A stretch of DNA of 14,511 nt from NCBI GenBank assembly GCA_002343825.1, contig DDSL01000125.1, positions 1-14,511 of the forward strand. The letters are read 5' to 3'. The notes under the pieces are model-generated. The model was not told the origin of the DNA. It was given only the letters and a program-made list of their open reading frames with translations, and searched no databases. Positions within the stretch are counted from its first letter, which is position 1; each line of letters begins with the position of its first letter. A program made the translations under genes and the position numbers. Of the stretch, positions 1 to 6,769 are shown piece after piece. The stretch is from Chthonomonas sp. UBA2391. Its GTDB lineage: Bacteria; Armatimonadota; Fimbriimonadia; Fimbriimonadales; Fimbriimonadaceae.

Positions 1-518
1 ACGCCGTCCTTGCCGACCTTGTCCATGGCTTCGGCGACTTGCTTTCCGATCTCGTTGTCGTTACCGGCGATGGTGGCGACGAACTCGATTTGCTCCTTGT
101 CCTTAACGGTTTGGGCGTGCTTCTTGATTTCGGCGATGACGGTTTCGACGGCTTGGTCGATGCCTCGCTTGACGGCGATGGGGTTACCGCCGGCGGCAAC
201 GTATCGAAGGCCTTCGTTCACGATGGCTTGGGCGAGGACGGTTGCGGTGGTGGTTCCGTCGCCGGCGACGTCGTTGGTCTTGCTGGCGACTTCCTTGCAG
301 AGCTGGGCGCCCATATTTTCATAGGGATCTTCGAGCTCGATTTCCTTGGCGACGCTGACGCCGTCCTTGGTGATGGTGGGGCTGCCCCACTTCTTGTCGA
401 GGACGACGTTGCGTCCCTTGGGTCCGAGGGTGACCTTGACGGCGTCGGCGACTTTGTTGACGCCTCGCTCGAGGGCCCTTCGTGCATTTTCATCGAAGAG
501 AAGGTTTTTGGCTGCCAT
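1..518 (-). CDS. groEL: 60 kDa chaperonin GroEL, N-terminal 172 residues (runs off left edge)
   Basis: This is the large subunit of the GroEL/GroES chaperonin, a cytosolic double-ring ATPase that folds proteins in a closed cavity. Seen: the reverse complement from an ATG at 518 begins MAAKNLLFDENARRALERG and continues through the ATP-binding segment LGPKGRNVVLDKK (residues 31-43), TKDGVSVAKE (50-59) and the catalytic-loop signature GDGTTTATV (86-94) with the conserved Asp at 87, in the standard GroEL numbering. An AAAAGGAA Shine-Dalgarno-like stretch lies about 9-10 nt upstream of the ATG, which supports this start. The 3' part of the gene is outside the window. The gene has its own CIRCE-controlled promoter and does not directly follow groES; an AAA+ ATPase gene lies between them. 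Identity is certain at family level; whether the genome holds further groEL copies cannot be seen here. Confidence 0.97.
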   Translation of the reverse strand, partial: MAAKNLLFDENARRALERGVNKVADAVKVTLGPKGRNVVLDKKWGSPTITKDGVSVAKEIELEDPYENMGAQLCKEVASKTNDVAGDGTTTATVLAQAIVNEGLRYVAAGGNPIAVKRGIDQAVETVIAEIKKHAQTVKDKEQIEFVATIAGNDNEIGKQVAEAMDKVGKDG

Positions 519-550
519 AGTTTTTGGGTTCCTTTTGGCCCGGGGTGGCT

Positions 551-577
551 TTAGCACTCCGGGTTGATTACTGCTAG
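551..577 (-). promoter_or_regulatory. Second, degenerate CIRCE operator upstream of groEL
   Basis: A perfect consensus half-site TTAGCACTC (551-559) is followed after exactly 9 bp by TACTGCTAG (569-577), which matches the expected GAGTGCTAA at 6 of 9 positions. It lies 3 bp from the stronger CIRCE, giving a 30-bp repeat period, so two HrcA dimers could bind close together. It sits around the expected transcription start and would be in the 5' leader. Confidence 0.7.
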
Positions 578-607
578 ATTTTGGCACTCCGGGGCTGCGA
601 GTGTCAA
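578..607 (-). promoter_or_regulatory. Sigma-70-type promoter of groEL overlapping CIRCE
   Basis: On the minus strand a perfect -35 box TTGACA (607-602) is followed by an 18-bp spacer and a -10-like CAAAAT (583-578, four of six matches to TATAAT). The -35 box is the first six bases of a CIRCE half-site, so HrcA binding would block RNA polymerase. The groES promoter has the same layout, which strengthens the call. The transcription start would fall near 570, within the second CIRCE. Confidence 0.75.
581..607 (-). promoter_or_regulatory. CIRCE operator, groEL-distal copy
   Basis: On the plus strand the half-sites TTGGCACTC (581-589) and GAGTGTCAA (599-607) flank a 9-bp spacer, matching the CIRCE consensus TTAGCACTC-N9-GAGTGCTAA at 8 and 7 of 9 positions; the two halves are 8/9 complementary. 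CIRCE is the binding site of the heat-shock repressor HrcA. The element contains the groEL -35 box and also the TGA stop codon of the upstream AAA+ ATPase gene (606-604). Confidence 0.88.
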
Positions 608-1959
608 CGGGATGGGTTCACTTTTCTCCTCCCCCGGCGGCGCTGCTTGGGACTTGCCAAGGATCCCGGGGAGTCTTCCGCGGTGCGCGGGATCATCTGG
701 TTTCGGATTTCGGTTGCCGCTTGTAGAAGTGCTGTAGCCATGCCCTTTTCTGGCGAGAGAAACCAGGCCATCATGGCTGACGTCGTCAGCTCGCGCATGG
801 CCGCATAGCTGAAGTCCTCTATCCTGACGTGGAGTTCTGGGCACTTGGGGTCGAAAGTCATCTCTGCGTTCCACTTAGCGAGTGTTCGTTCCAAGAAGCG
901 AGTTCGATCATTGGCCGTCGGGGGCCCAAACTCGATCACTCGATCAAACCGTGAAGGGCGCGACCGGATGGCCGGGTCCAGCTTCTCGGGGTGGTTGGTT
1001 GTAGCGATCACACAAACTCCTTCGAGCGGCTTGGCCCCATCGAGTTCATTGAGGAATGGGCTGAGGAGGGTTGAGGTGATGAGTGAGTCGATATCCTCCA
1101 AGATCAGCATGCACGGGCCCGGGTCCCGGACCTTCTCGAAGACTTCCGAGAGTTCCCCTTGTGCCTCCTTCGGATCGGAAGAAATGCTCTTGACGAACAG
1201 GGCCCGGGCGGGAGCGCATCCGGCTAAAGCGGCGATGAGTTGGCTCTTTCCGTTCCCAGGAGGTCCGGTTAGTAGCAGGCCGCGTCGCCAGGGGATACCG
1301 AAGGCGTGGTACCGGTCCTTTTGTTGAAAGAACCCCAAGACTTGATTTGAGACCTGATCAATTTTTTCGGGGCAGAGATCCAGCAACTCTAGGCTTGCTG
1401 ACCGAATGCGCTCGGTAAGGGCTTCGTCTTGGTTCCAATAGCCGTGTTCATAGATTTCAGGATTACTTGCCTTGAGCCCGATGACGTGTGAGGCATATCG
1501 CAACAATTCCAAGATAACCGGGTCACTCGGTCCTAGAATAAAGACCTTTGAGCCGCGGCCGATCGGAAGCTTCATCACCAGAAAGCTATGGTGTTTCCAG
1601 GTGAACTCGATGAGGCCAGCATGCAAGAATTCCTCAAACTCCTCGCCGTTGTAGTGGAATCCTATAGATTCTGGAAAAACAGGAGAAAATGTCCCTTCCA
1701 CAAAACCGAGTTGAAGAAGTCTTACGATAGGGAAGGTGTTGTAGTTGGCAAATCGGATCACGCGATCCGGATAGAGGGAGACTAGGCCCTGCACAATGAG
1801 TGTAGGGACAATAGCCTCTTGAGACTGGAAGGCATCCTTTACTAGTTTTTGAATTGCGATCAATGTTAGTTGGTTTCGTGTGTTGGCGGGAACCGCTTTC
1901 GCAAGAATGCGAAATGGAGAACTCGGCGGGTCCTGGTTTGCAGGATGCGGTCCGGGCAC
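604..1959 (-). CDS. BCS1/CDC48-like AAA+ ATPase with an unassigned N-terminal domain
   Basis: A 451-residue protein with one AAA+ module in its C-terminal half. Seen: Walker A GPPGNGKS (232-239), Walker B LILEDID (285-291), sensor-1 region IATTNHPEKLDPAI (318-331, Asn322) and an arginine-rich RPSRFDR segment (334-340) expected to hold the arginine finger. LEDID and TTNxPEKLDPA are typical of the BCS1 branch of AAA proteins, which remodel or translocate proteins. Residues 1 to about 200 form a domain I do not recognise; the C-terminus ends in a basic tail (about 438-451). The start is a GTG at 1959 with no clear ribosome site; an in-frame TGA at 1984-1982 bars an earlier start, and a TTG in the LTLIA segment is an alternative. 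It lies between groES and groEL on the same strand, cut off from groES by a terminator, and ends inside the groEL CIRCE. Its codons look less GC-rich than its neighbours, hinting at later arrival. Substrate unknown. Confidence 0.85.
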   Translation of the reverse strand: MPGPHPANQDPPSSPFRILAKAVPANTRNQLTLIAIQKLVKDAFQSQEAIVPTLIVQGLVSLYPDRVIRFANYNTFPIVRLLQLGFVEGTFSPVFPESIGFHYNGEEFEEFLHAGLIEFTWKHHSFLVMKLPIGRGSKVFILGPSDPVILELLRYASHVIGLKASNPEIYEHGYWNQDEALTERIRSASLELLDLCPEKIDQVSNQVLGFFQQKDRYHAFGIPWRRGLLLTGPPGNGKSQLIAALAGCAPARALFVKSISSDPKEAQGELSEVFEKVRDPGPCMLILEDIDSLITSTLLSPFLNELDGAKPLEGVCVIATTNHPEKLDPAIRSRPSRFDRVIEFGPPTANDRTRFLERTLAKWNAEMTFDPKCPELHVRIEDFSYAAMRELTTSAMMAWFLSPEKGMATALLQAATEIRNQMIPRTAEDSPGSLASPKQRRRGRRKVNPSR

Positions 1960-1981
1960 TATCGCCGATCTGGAGGCACGG

Positions 1982-2003
1982 CGTCACCGCTTACGCGGTG
2001 GCG
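1982..2003 (-). other. Hairpin with GTAA tetraloop just upstream of the AAA+ gene
   Basis: On the minus strand nine bases pair with nine bases across a GTAA loop, with one C-A mismatch: CGCCACCGC-GTAA-GCGGTGACG. GTAA is a GNRA-type tetraloop, which gives very stable RNA hairpins. The foot of the stem lies about 22 nt before the GTG start codon, so it would be in the 5' leader. No U-tract follows, so it is not a terminator. A role in mRNA stability or translation is inference. Confidence 0.45.
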
Positions 2004-2156
2004 AGGGAGTGGCCTCGGGGAGGGATCGGCGACGGAAATACGGCATTGGGCCAAGCAAGAGGAGCTTGATCCACGGATTTTCGGATGAGGAATGTGGCCG
2101 GGTGACGGACCACGATTATGTCGTCACTGTGCTCGGGAATGCAAGCCTTTAAAAGC

Positions 2157-2190
2157 AAAAACCCCACTTACTTGGGAGTAAGTGGGGTTT
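2157..2190 (-). terminator. Rho-independent terminator of groES (probably bidirectional)
   Basis: A perfect 12-bp stem ACCCCACTTACT (2161-2172) / AGTAAGTGGGGT (2177-2188) encloses a 4-nt loop. On the minus strand it is followed by a T-run (TTTTT, then GCTTTT), placing it 25-30 nt after the groES stop. It separates groES transcription from the AAA+ gene. The plus strand also has a short TTT after the stem. Confidence 0.93.
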
Positions 2191-2214
2191 GGAAGCACCG
2201 TGAAGGTGGGGTTG

Positions 2215-2508
2215 TTAGTTGTTGACGATGGCGTAGATTTGATCTTCGTCGAGGATCGTGTAGTCGCGACCTTCGATCGTGACTTCGTTTCCGCCGTACT
2301 TGCTAAAGAGCACGCGGTCGCCAACCTTGACGGTCAGGGAGTTGCGCTCGCCGTTATCGAGAACGCGTCCGCTGCCGGTGGCCACGACTTTCCCCTCGTT
2401 CGGCTTCTTCTTGGCCGAATCGGGGAGGTAGATGCCGCTCGCCGTCATTTCTTCGGCTTCCACGACTTCAACGACAACTTTATCGCCCAGGGGCTTGATG
2501 TTTGCCAT
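2215..2508 (-). CDS. groES: 10 kDa co-chaperonin GroES
   Basis: The 97-residue lid of the GroEL/GroES chaperonin, cytosolic, seven copies capping the GroEL ring. Seen: start MANIKPLGDKVVVEVVEAE, the family N-terminal strand (usually ...IRPLxDRVVV); the mobile loop at about residues 18-36, whose GroEL-contacting hydrophobic tripeptide reads I26-Y27-L28 where E. coli has IVL; then GKVVATGSGR, VKVGDRVLFSKYGG and the C-terminal strand YTILDEDQIYAIV. Length is normal for the family. The ATG at 2508 follows AAGAGGA at a spacing of about 10 nt. The gene is transcribed alone: it has its own CIRCE-controlled promoter upstream and a strong terminator downstream, and groEL lies about 1.7 kb further on with its own copy of the same control region. 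Confidence 0.97.
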   Translation of the reverse strand: MANIKPLGDKVVVEVVEAEEMTASGIYLPDSAKKKPNEGKVVATGSGRVLDNGERNSLTVKVGDRVLFSKYGGNEVTIEGRDYTILDEDQIYAIVNN

Positions 2509-2547
2509 AGTTTAAAGTTCCTCTTGAATGAGCTAGCGGGCTGGCCG

Positions 2548-2574
2548 GTGGCACTCACGGCCCGCAATTGCTAA
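2548..2574 (-). promoter_or_regulatory. Second, degenerate CIRCE operator upstream of groES
   Basis: GTGGCACTC (2548-2556) and AATTGCTAA (2566-2574) flank a 9-bp spacer, each matching its CIRCE half-site at 7 of 9 positions. It begins 32 bp from the stronger copy, close to the 30 bp seen at groEL, and falls at the likely transcription start and leader. Confidence 0.65.
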
Positions 2575-2576
2575 TC

Positions 2577-2606
2577 ATTTTAGCAGTCGGGGGCCGAGAG
2601 TGTCAA
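2577..2606 (-). promoter_or_regulatory. Sigma-70-type promoter of groES overlapping CIRCE
   Basis: On the minus strand TTGACA (2606-2601) is followed by an 18-bp spacer and TAAAAT (2582-2577, five of six matches to TATAAT). Both boxes fall within or at the edges of the upstream CIRCE element, as at groEL. It is a strong match to the vegetative promoter consensus, so HrcA repression rather than a heat-shock sigma factor probably controls expression. Confidence 0.85.
2580..2606 (-). promoter_or_regulatory. CIRCE operator, groES-distal copy
   Basis: On the plus strand TTAGCAGTC (2580-2588) and GAGTGTCAA (2598-2606) flank a 9-bp spacer; they match the CIRCE half-sites at 8 and 7 of 9 positions. 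The right half contains the complement of the groES -35 box. HrcA is the expected repressor; its gene is not in the window. Confidence 0.85.
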
Positions 2607-2614
2607 TCCGTCCT

Positions 2615-2953
2615 CTAGGCTCCGTGGGAGCTAAAGGGCCATTGGGCCGTCGGCGAGGGCTGTTGGCCATAGCCGAAGCTCAGGCCGGCACTTGAATCGG
2701 GCCTGAGATATGCCCGCGCCCGGGAGCGAAGATCCTCGCTGAGACGGGCCAGCCGGCGGGATGCCCCGCTCATCCGGGTTCCTTCCTCGGTTCGCCCCTC
2801 GCGCATCAGCAGCCAAGCGCAGTCGCTGACCTTACGGGCGGCGAGCAAGACTCGGCGAGAGAGCCGGAGAAGGCACCGCACTTTGAACATGGGGCGGGCG
2901 TCCATGGACTCAATGGCACGCAACGAGTGGCGTGCTTCGAACTCTGAGATCAT
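2615..2953 (-). CDS. Small basic hypothetical protein upstream of groES
   Basis: I do not recognise this 112-residue protein. It begins MISEFEARHSLRAIESMDAR and is rich in Arg and Leu, with likely amphipathic helices (around LLRLSRRVLLAARKVSDCAWLL and RRLARLSEDLRSRARAYL) and a Ser/Pro/Gln-rich tail; no signal peptide or membrane segment. The start at 2953 is preferred over an in-frame ATG at 2971 because GGAGG (2969-2965) lies 11 nt before it and overlaps the upstream Met. The stop is 8 bp from the groES CIRCE/promoter, so it is a separate unit upstream of groES. The regular helical pattern, a good ribosome site and a compact fit between control regions support a real gene; function unknown. 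Confidence 0.6.
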   Translation of the reverse strand: MISEFEARHSLRAIESMDARPMFKVRCLLRLSRRVLLAARKVSDCAWLLMREGRTEEGTRMSGASRRLARLSEDLRSRARAYLRPDSSAGLSFGYGQQPSPTAQWPFSSHGA

Positions 2954-3000
2954 TCGATTTCTAACCTCCATTTGTTTTCGCTTTCACGATTTTTGGTTGG

Positions 3001-3025
3001 AGGCGCGGGATAATTTTCCGCGCCT
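3001..3025. other. Inverted repeat in the divergent region 2954-3169
   Basis: AGGCGCGG (3001-3008) and CCGCGCCT (3018-3025) form a perfect 8-bp stem around a 9-nt AT-rich loop. It lies between the small basic gene (minus) and the DUF1844 operon (plus). Neither strand shows a U-tract after the stem, so it is more likely an operator or leader hairpin than a terminator. I see no convincing promoter boxes in the rest of this 216-bp gap. Confidence 0.35.
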
Positions 3026-3169
3026 TGATGCGCCTACGGGGTTAGCTGACGGGTTAGGACCAAGGTTATCCCTCGCGGTGAAGCGATGCACCCCAATTGT
3101 GTTTGGGTCCCCCGTTCCGGACGTTGGTCCAGACTCGGCTTGCCCTTTCTGACGTCCGAAGGAGGGCGA

Positions 3170-3556
3170 ATGGTTCCCGGTGGAGTTACGGGAGAAAATC
3201 CTGATCCGGGGCCTTTTTATCTTTGGTGGCAACTCCTGCCGGGCTGGCTCCGTCCGTACGTTCAACGACGCATGGCTGACGAGACCCGAGCGCCCCTAGA
3301 CGTGAACCAGGTCATCCCGGTGATGATCGAGCAGCTGGCCAGCATGGCCTGGCAAAAGATGGGCTTGCAACCCGACATGATGACCGGTCAGATTCACCGA
3401 GATATCGAGCAGGCGCGCCTAGCGATCGATGCTTGTGCGGCGTTGTGTCAGTCCATCGAATCGCGGCTGGATGCTGAGGACCAACGGAGCCTTCAGAATC
3501 TCGTCCGAGATTTGCGTGTGAATTTTGTCGAACGATCCGCCGGAGCCAACTCATGA
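3170..3556 (+). CDS. DUF1844 domain protein
   Basis: A 128-residue protein. The C-terminal part matches the DUF1844 pattern as I know it: IPVMIEQLASMAWQKMG, then a loop with MTGQIHRDIEQARLAIDACAAL and a helix ending LQNLVRDLRVNFVER; the family is about 90-120 residues, helical and of unknown function. An aromatic segment, FYLWWQLLPGWLRPYVQRR, precedes the domain. The ATG at 3170 is chosen because GGAGGG lies at 3161-3166; the spacing of about 4 nt is short. An ATG further upstream (3086) has no ribosome site and gives a non-conserved extension. First gene of a four-gene operon; its stop overlaps the next start. Confidence 0.8.
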   Translation: MVPGGVTGENPDPGPFYLWWQLLPGWLRPYVQRRMADETRAPLDVNQVIPVMIEQLASMAWQKMGLQPDMMTGQIHRDIEQARLAIDACAALCQSIESRLDAEDQRSLQNLVRDLRVNFVERSAGANS

Positions 3557-4014
3557 CCCCGACCTCGCTACCCCATGACCTTATCCCCGCCCAGGGTTCT
3601 GGGCCGATCACCGACTTTGCGATGTTGCAAGTCCTAGAACAGCGGCGCCGGGACCTTGTGGAGTTTCAGGGACAATATGAACACTTGGTCGAGATCCTCT
3701 GTGATGGCGCTCAGTATGGGCCGGAAGGCGCATTAGAGCGACGCTACCAGGAGATTCGGGAGTGGATGCAGAAACATTATCGACGGGTGCGCCGCTACGT
3801 GATGGCCTATTTGCAGATGGAACCGGATCCAACCGCCCGGAGGACAGAGATCCCCGGTCGTGGCCAAGATGCCTTTGAGGCCCTGTTCCACCCGGCAACG
3901 CTCGATGAGTTTCTGCGCGGTGACGATGGCCAGATGATCCATCGAATCACGGCAACTCGTACGGCTATCGAGCGATATAGCGACCACCTTTCGCAACTAG
4001 CGATGGCGGTCTAA
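3553..4014 (+). CDS. Helical hypothetical protein, translationally coupled to the DUF1844 gene
   Basis: I do not recognise this 153-residue protein. Its ATG overlaps the previous stop (ATGA at 3553-3556), which implies translational coupling and probably a related role. The composition suggests long helices: a coiled-coil-like stretch near residues 25-75 (LEQRRRDLVEFQGQYEHLVEI and ERRYQEIREWMQKHYRRVRR) and a second helical part near 110-153. No signal peptide, membrane span or catalytic motif is visible. Three bases separate its stop from the GTG of the acetyltransferase gene. Confidence 0.75.
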   Translation: MTPTSLPHDLIPAQGSGPITDFAMLQVLEQRRRDLVEFQGQYEHLVEILCDGAQYGPEGALERRYQEIREWMQKHYRRVRRYVMAYLQMEPDPTARRTEIPGRGQDAFEALFHPATLDEFLRGDDGQMIHRITATRTAIERYSDHLSQLAMAV

Positions 4015-4017
4015 TTA

Positions 4018-4947
4018 GTGAGACAATTTACACGCGAAGATATTAGTTCGGCAACCGAATTATTTAATCAGTTTTATGGGGCGAAGTACCGGATCGCTCC
4101 AGAGCAGCTTGAGCAGAACTCCTTCGACTCTGGACTACTCGTTCCCGAAGGTTCCTTCATCACCGAGGATGGGAGCTTTGTTCTGCTCAAACGGAGTCCA
4201 TACGGACTCTTTCCCGGTCCAGAAGAGGGAGTCTTTCACATCCTCGCCCTGGGCTATTCCCGCGAGGACGTGGGGGAATCCCTGGTCAGGCAGGTCGAGG
4301 CGGTGGTGCGGGAACAGGGAGGGAAGAAGCTCTGGTTCGGGGCTGATCTTCGCCATTTCTTTCCCGGCGTGCCTGATACGACACCCGAATTGTTAGGGCT
4401 CCTGAATAGCTGCGGATTTCGGCCCGGCTCAGAAAATGTCGATCTGGAAAGAGACCTGGCTGACTATTCGGATCCCGAAGGAACCTTTGATCGGGTCGGG
4501 AATGCGGAGTTTCGCGCTTGTTCTGCCTCGGACGTCCCCCTGTTGGATGAGTTCTTCCGGCGAGAGTTCCCTCGGCGCTGGCACTACGACGTGATGCAGA
4601 AAATCGAAATCGAGGACCGGCCCGAGATCGTTTTTGGGGTTTTTGTCGATGGGGCGTGCGAGGGGTTTGCGCTCACGCAGGAAGAGGGGTGTCGGTATCC
4701 CGTTGCGGGCGCGGTATGGCACCATGACTTGGGTGCGAATTGGGGCTCGCTGGGACCGATCGGGGTCAGCGAGCGGGTGCGCGGGCGTGGCCTCGGCGGG
4801 GCGATCTTGGCCTTTGGATTAGAAGGCCTGAGAGACCGGGGGGTGCGCCGGTGCATCATCGACTGGACAACCCTCATTGAGTTTTATGGCAAGCATGGTT
4901 TCATTCCCAATAGGCGGTACATGCCGATGAGTCTGGACCTATCATAA
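4018..4947 (+). CDS. Tandem-domain GNAT-family N-acetyltransferase
   Basis: A 309-residue protein that looks like two GNAT folds in a row. GNAT enzymes move an acetyl group from acetyl-CoA to an amine. The C-terminal half has the acetyl-CoA-binding motif A: LGPIGVSERVRGRGLGGAIL, with the R/QxxGxG-type signature R253-V-R-G-R-G-L-G-G261, then a motif B-like segment IIDWTTLIEFYGKHGF ending in the family's typical YxxxGF. The N-terminal half (about 1-140) has the strand-helix layout (FHILALGYSREDVGESLVRQ, then a CGF segment near 138-140) but lacks the glycine-rich signature, so it is probably a non-catalytic copy, as in the mycothiol synthase-like two-domain group. The GTG at 4018 follows the previous stop by 3 nt without a clear ribosome site, so coupling is likely. 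Substrate unknown. Confidence 0.85.
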   Translation: MRQFTREDISSATELFNQFYGAKYRIAPEQLEQNSFDSGLLVPEGSFITEDGSFVLLKRSPYGLFPGPEEGVFHILALGYSREDVGESLVRQVEAVVREQGGKKLWFGADLRHFFPGVPDTTPELLGLLNSCGFRPGSENVDLERDLADYSDPEGTFDRVGNAEFRACSASDVPLLDEFFRREFPRRWHYDVMQKIEIEDRPEIVFGVFVDGACEGFALTQEEGCRYPVAGAVWHHDLGANWGSLGPIGVSERVRGRGLGGAILAFGLEGLRDRGVRRCIIDWTTLIEFYGKHGFIPNRRYMPMSLDLS

Positions 4948-4954
4948 TTGGGGC

Positions 4955-6769
4955 ATGGCCTCAGCAACGCCCGATCTCGCTCCACCTTCGGTGCGGTGGA
5001 ATCTTGACGCGCTCTACAAGAGCATGGACGACCCCGCGATCTCTGCCGCCTGGGAAGAGTCTCATCGCCAAGCAGACGCGATCGCAGAGCGCTTCAGGGG
5101 TCGGATCGCGGCGCCTGATCTGACCGCCGAGACCCTGCTTGAAGCGATCCAGGCGGTCGAGAATTTGCGGCTCTTGGCGGACAAGGCCCCGCACTACGCA
5201 AACCTCCTCCTCTCGGCCAATATGGCGGACCCGGAAATCGGAGCGTTTTATGCTGAGCAGATGGAAAAGCATTCTGAACTTTCCATCAAGCTCATCTTTT
5301 TGGAGCTGGAACTTCAGTCTGCGCAAGAAAGTGTGATCCAGAATGTTCTCGCAAGTGGCCGATTGGAACCCTACCGACACTTCATCGAGCGGACCCGGGT
5401 CTATTCACCCCACCGGCTGACCGAAGCCGAAGAGATCTTGCTGGAAGAGACCGCAAACACCGGATCCCGTGCTTGGGTCCGGCTCAGCGAAGAGATCACG
5501 GGGAACCATGTCTATAAGTTCTATCGTCCCGGAACCAACGAAGCCGAAGAGCTTACGGAACAAGAAGTTCTCACCCTGATGCGGGATGGCGATCGCGCGA
5601 TTCGGAAGGCCGCAAGCGAAAGCTTCACTCGCGGGCTTAAGGAGCAAGAGCGAGTGCTTTGCTTCACCTACAACAATCTCTTGGCCGATAAAAAGGTCGA
5701 AGACCGATTGCGCAAGTACGAGTATCCGGAGCAATCGCGACACATGAGCAATGAGCTCACGCCCGAGATCGTCGATCTTGTCGTCAATGTCGTCCGAGAG
5801 AACTATTCGCTCGTTGCGCGATATTACAGTACCAAGCGCCAGATTCTGGGACTTGAAGAGCTCACGCATTACGACCGATACGCCCCGTTAACCGATACCA
5901 CCAAGAAAGTATCGTGGGAAGTTGCGGAAGCGATCGTATTGGAGAGTTTTGGGAAGTTCCATCCCGCTCTGGCCGAGAAGGCGCGAGAATTCTTTGAGGG
6001 GCAATGGATTGACGCGGAACCTCGAAGCGGCAAATCGGGTGGGGCATTCTGCAGCTATACCACCCCGGATGCGCACCCCTTTATTCTGATGAGCTACCTC
6101 AATAAACTTGACGATGTGGGGACACTAGCGCACGAACTCGGCCACGGAGTCCACGCGTCGCTCAGCCGGGCGCAGAGCTACTTCAACTTCCAAGGAACCC
6201 TGCCGCTGGCCGAGCTGGCTAGCATCTTCGGCGAGATGCTGGTCTTTGAGCGACTGGTGAGCGAGGCAAGCGATGAAGATAAGATCGCACTCTATGCCCA
6301 AAAGATCGAGGGCTGTTTTGCCAGCGTCTTCCGACAAGTCGCGATGTACACCTTCGAAACCCGGTGTCATCAAATGCGCCGAGAAGAAGGCGAACTTTCA
6401 CCCGAGGAGTTCGCCGAGATCTGGCAAGAAGAGCTGCAAAAGATGTTTGGCGAGAGCGTCCAGCTCGGCGAAGATCACAGCTGCTGGTGGATGTACGTCA
6501 GCCACTTCTATTTCGCGCCTTTCTATGTGTACGCTTATGCCTTTGGCGAATTGCTCACGATGAGTCTTTACCAGCGGGCAAAGCAGCTAGGCCCTGAATT
6601 CGCCGACGACTACGTGCGGATGCTGGAGATGGGCGGAAGCCGGTCGCCGCAGGAACTCATGGACGTGGTCGGAGTGGACCTCAGCAGCCGCGAGTTCTGG
6701 CAGGGCGGAATCAGTGCCCTCGAAAAGCTGGTGAGCGAGTTCGAGGGCCTGGTGGCGGCTCGGGCTTAA
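4955..6769 (+). CDS. pepF: Oligoendopeptidase F-type M3 metallopeptidase
   Basis: A 604-residue zinc peptidase of family M3 (PepF branch), expected in the cytosol, where it cuts short peptides. Seen: the zinc site H393-E-L-G-H397 with E394 as catalytic base and a likely third zinc ligand E420 in LAELAS, 23 residues on, as in the M3 family; then the C-terminal PepF block HFYFAPFYVYAYAFGELLTMSLYQRA and the substrate-cleft GGSRSPQEL region. No signal peptide; length is normal (about 560-610). It follows the acetyltransferase by 7 nt with a GGGG-type ribosome site and is the last gene of the operon. Its stop overlaps that of the convergent sucC with no terminator in between. The genes before it do not reveal a shared substrate. 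Confidence 0.95.
   Translation: MASATPDLAPPSVRWNLDALYKSMDDPAISAAWEESHRQADAIAERFRGRIAAPDLTAETLLEAIQAVENLRLLADKAPHYANLLLSANMADPEIGAFYAEQMEKHSELSIKLIFLELELQSAQESVIQNVLASGRLEPYRHFIERTRVYSPHRLTEAEEILLEETANTGSRAWVRLSEEITGNHVYKFYRPGTNEAEELTEQEVLTLMRDGDRAIRKAASESFTRGLKEQERVLCFTYNNLLADKKVEDRLRKYEYPEQSRHMSNELTPEIVDLVVNVVRENYSLVARYYSTKRQILGLEELTHYDRYAPLTDTTKKVSWEVAEAIVLESFGKFHPALAEKAREFFEGQWIDAEPRSGKSGGAFCSYTTPDAHPFILMSYLNKLDDVGTLAHELGHGVHASLSRAQSYFNFQGTLPLAELASIFGEMLVFERLVSEASDEDKIALYAQKIEGCFASVFRQVAMYTFETRCHQMRREEGELSPEEFAEIWQEELQKMFGESVQLGEDHSCWWMYVSHFYFAPFYVYAYAFGELLTMSLYQRAKQLGPEFADDYVRMLEMGGSRSPQELMDVVGVDLSSREFWQGGISALEKLVSEFEGLVAARA

Noticed and set aside
39..554. 171-codon plus-strand ORF opposite groEL
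   Set aside because: Gly/Asp-rich antisense shadow of groEL.
1960..2156. Short plus-strand ORFs between groES and the AAA+ gene
   Set aside because: Several overlapping frames, none with a ribosome site or recognisable protein; only the hairpin at 1982-2003 stands out.
3086..3169. Longer DUF1844 start at 3086
   Set aside because: No ribosome site and a non-conserved extension; GGAGGG supports the start at 3170.
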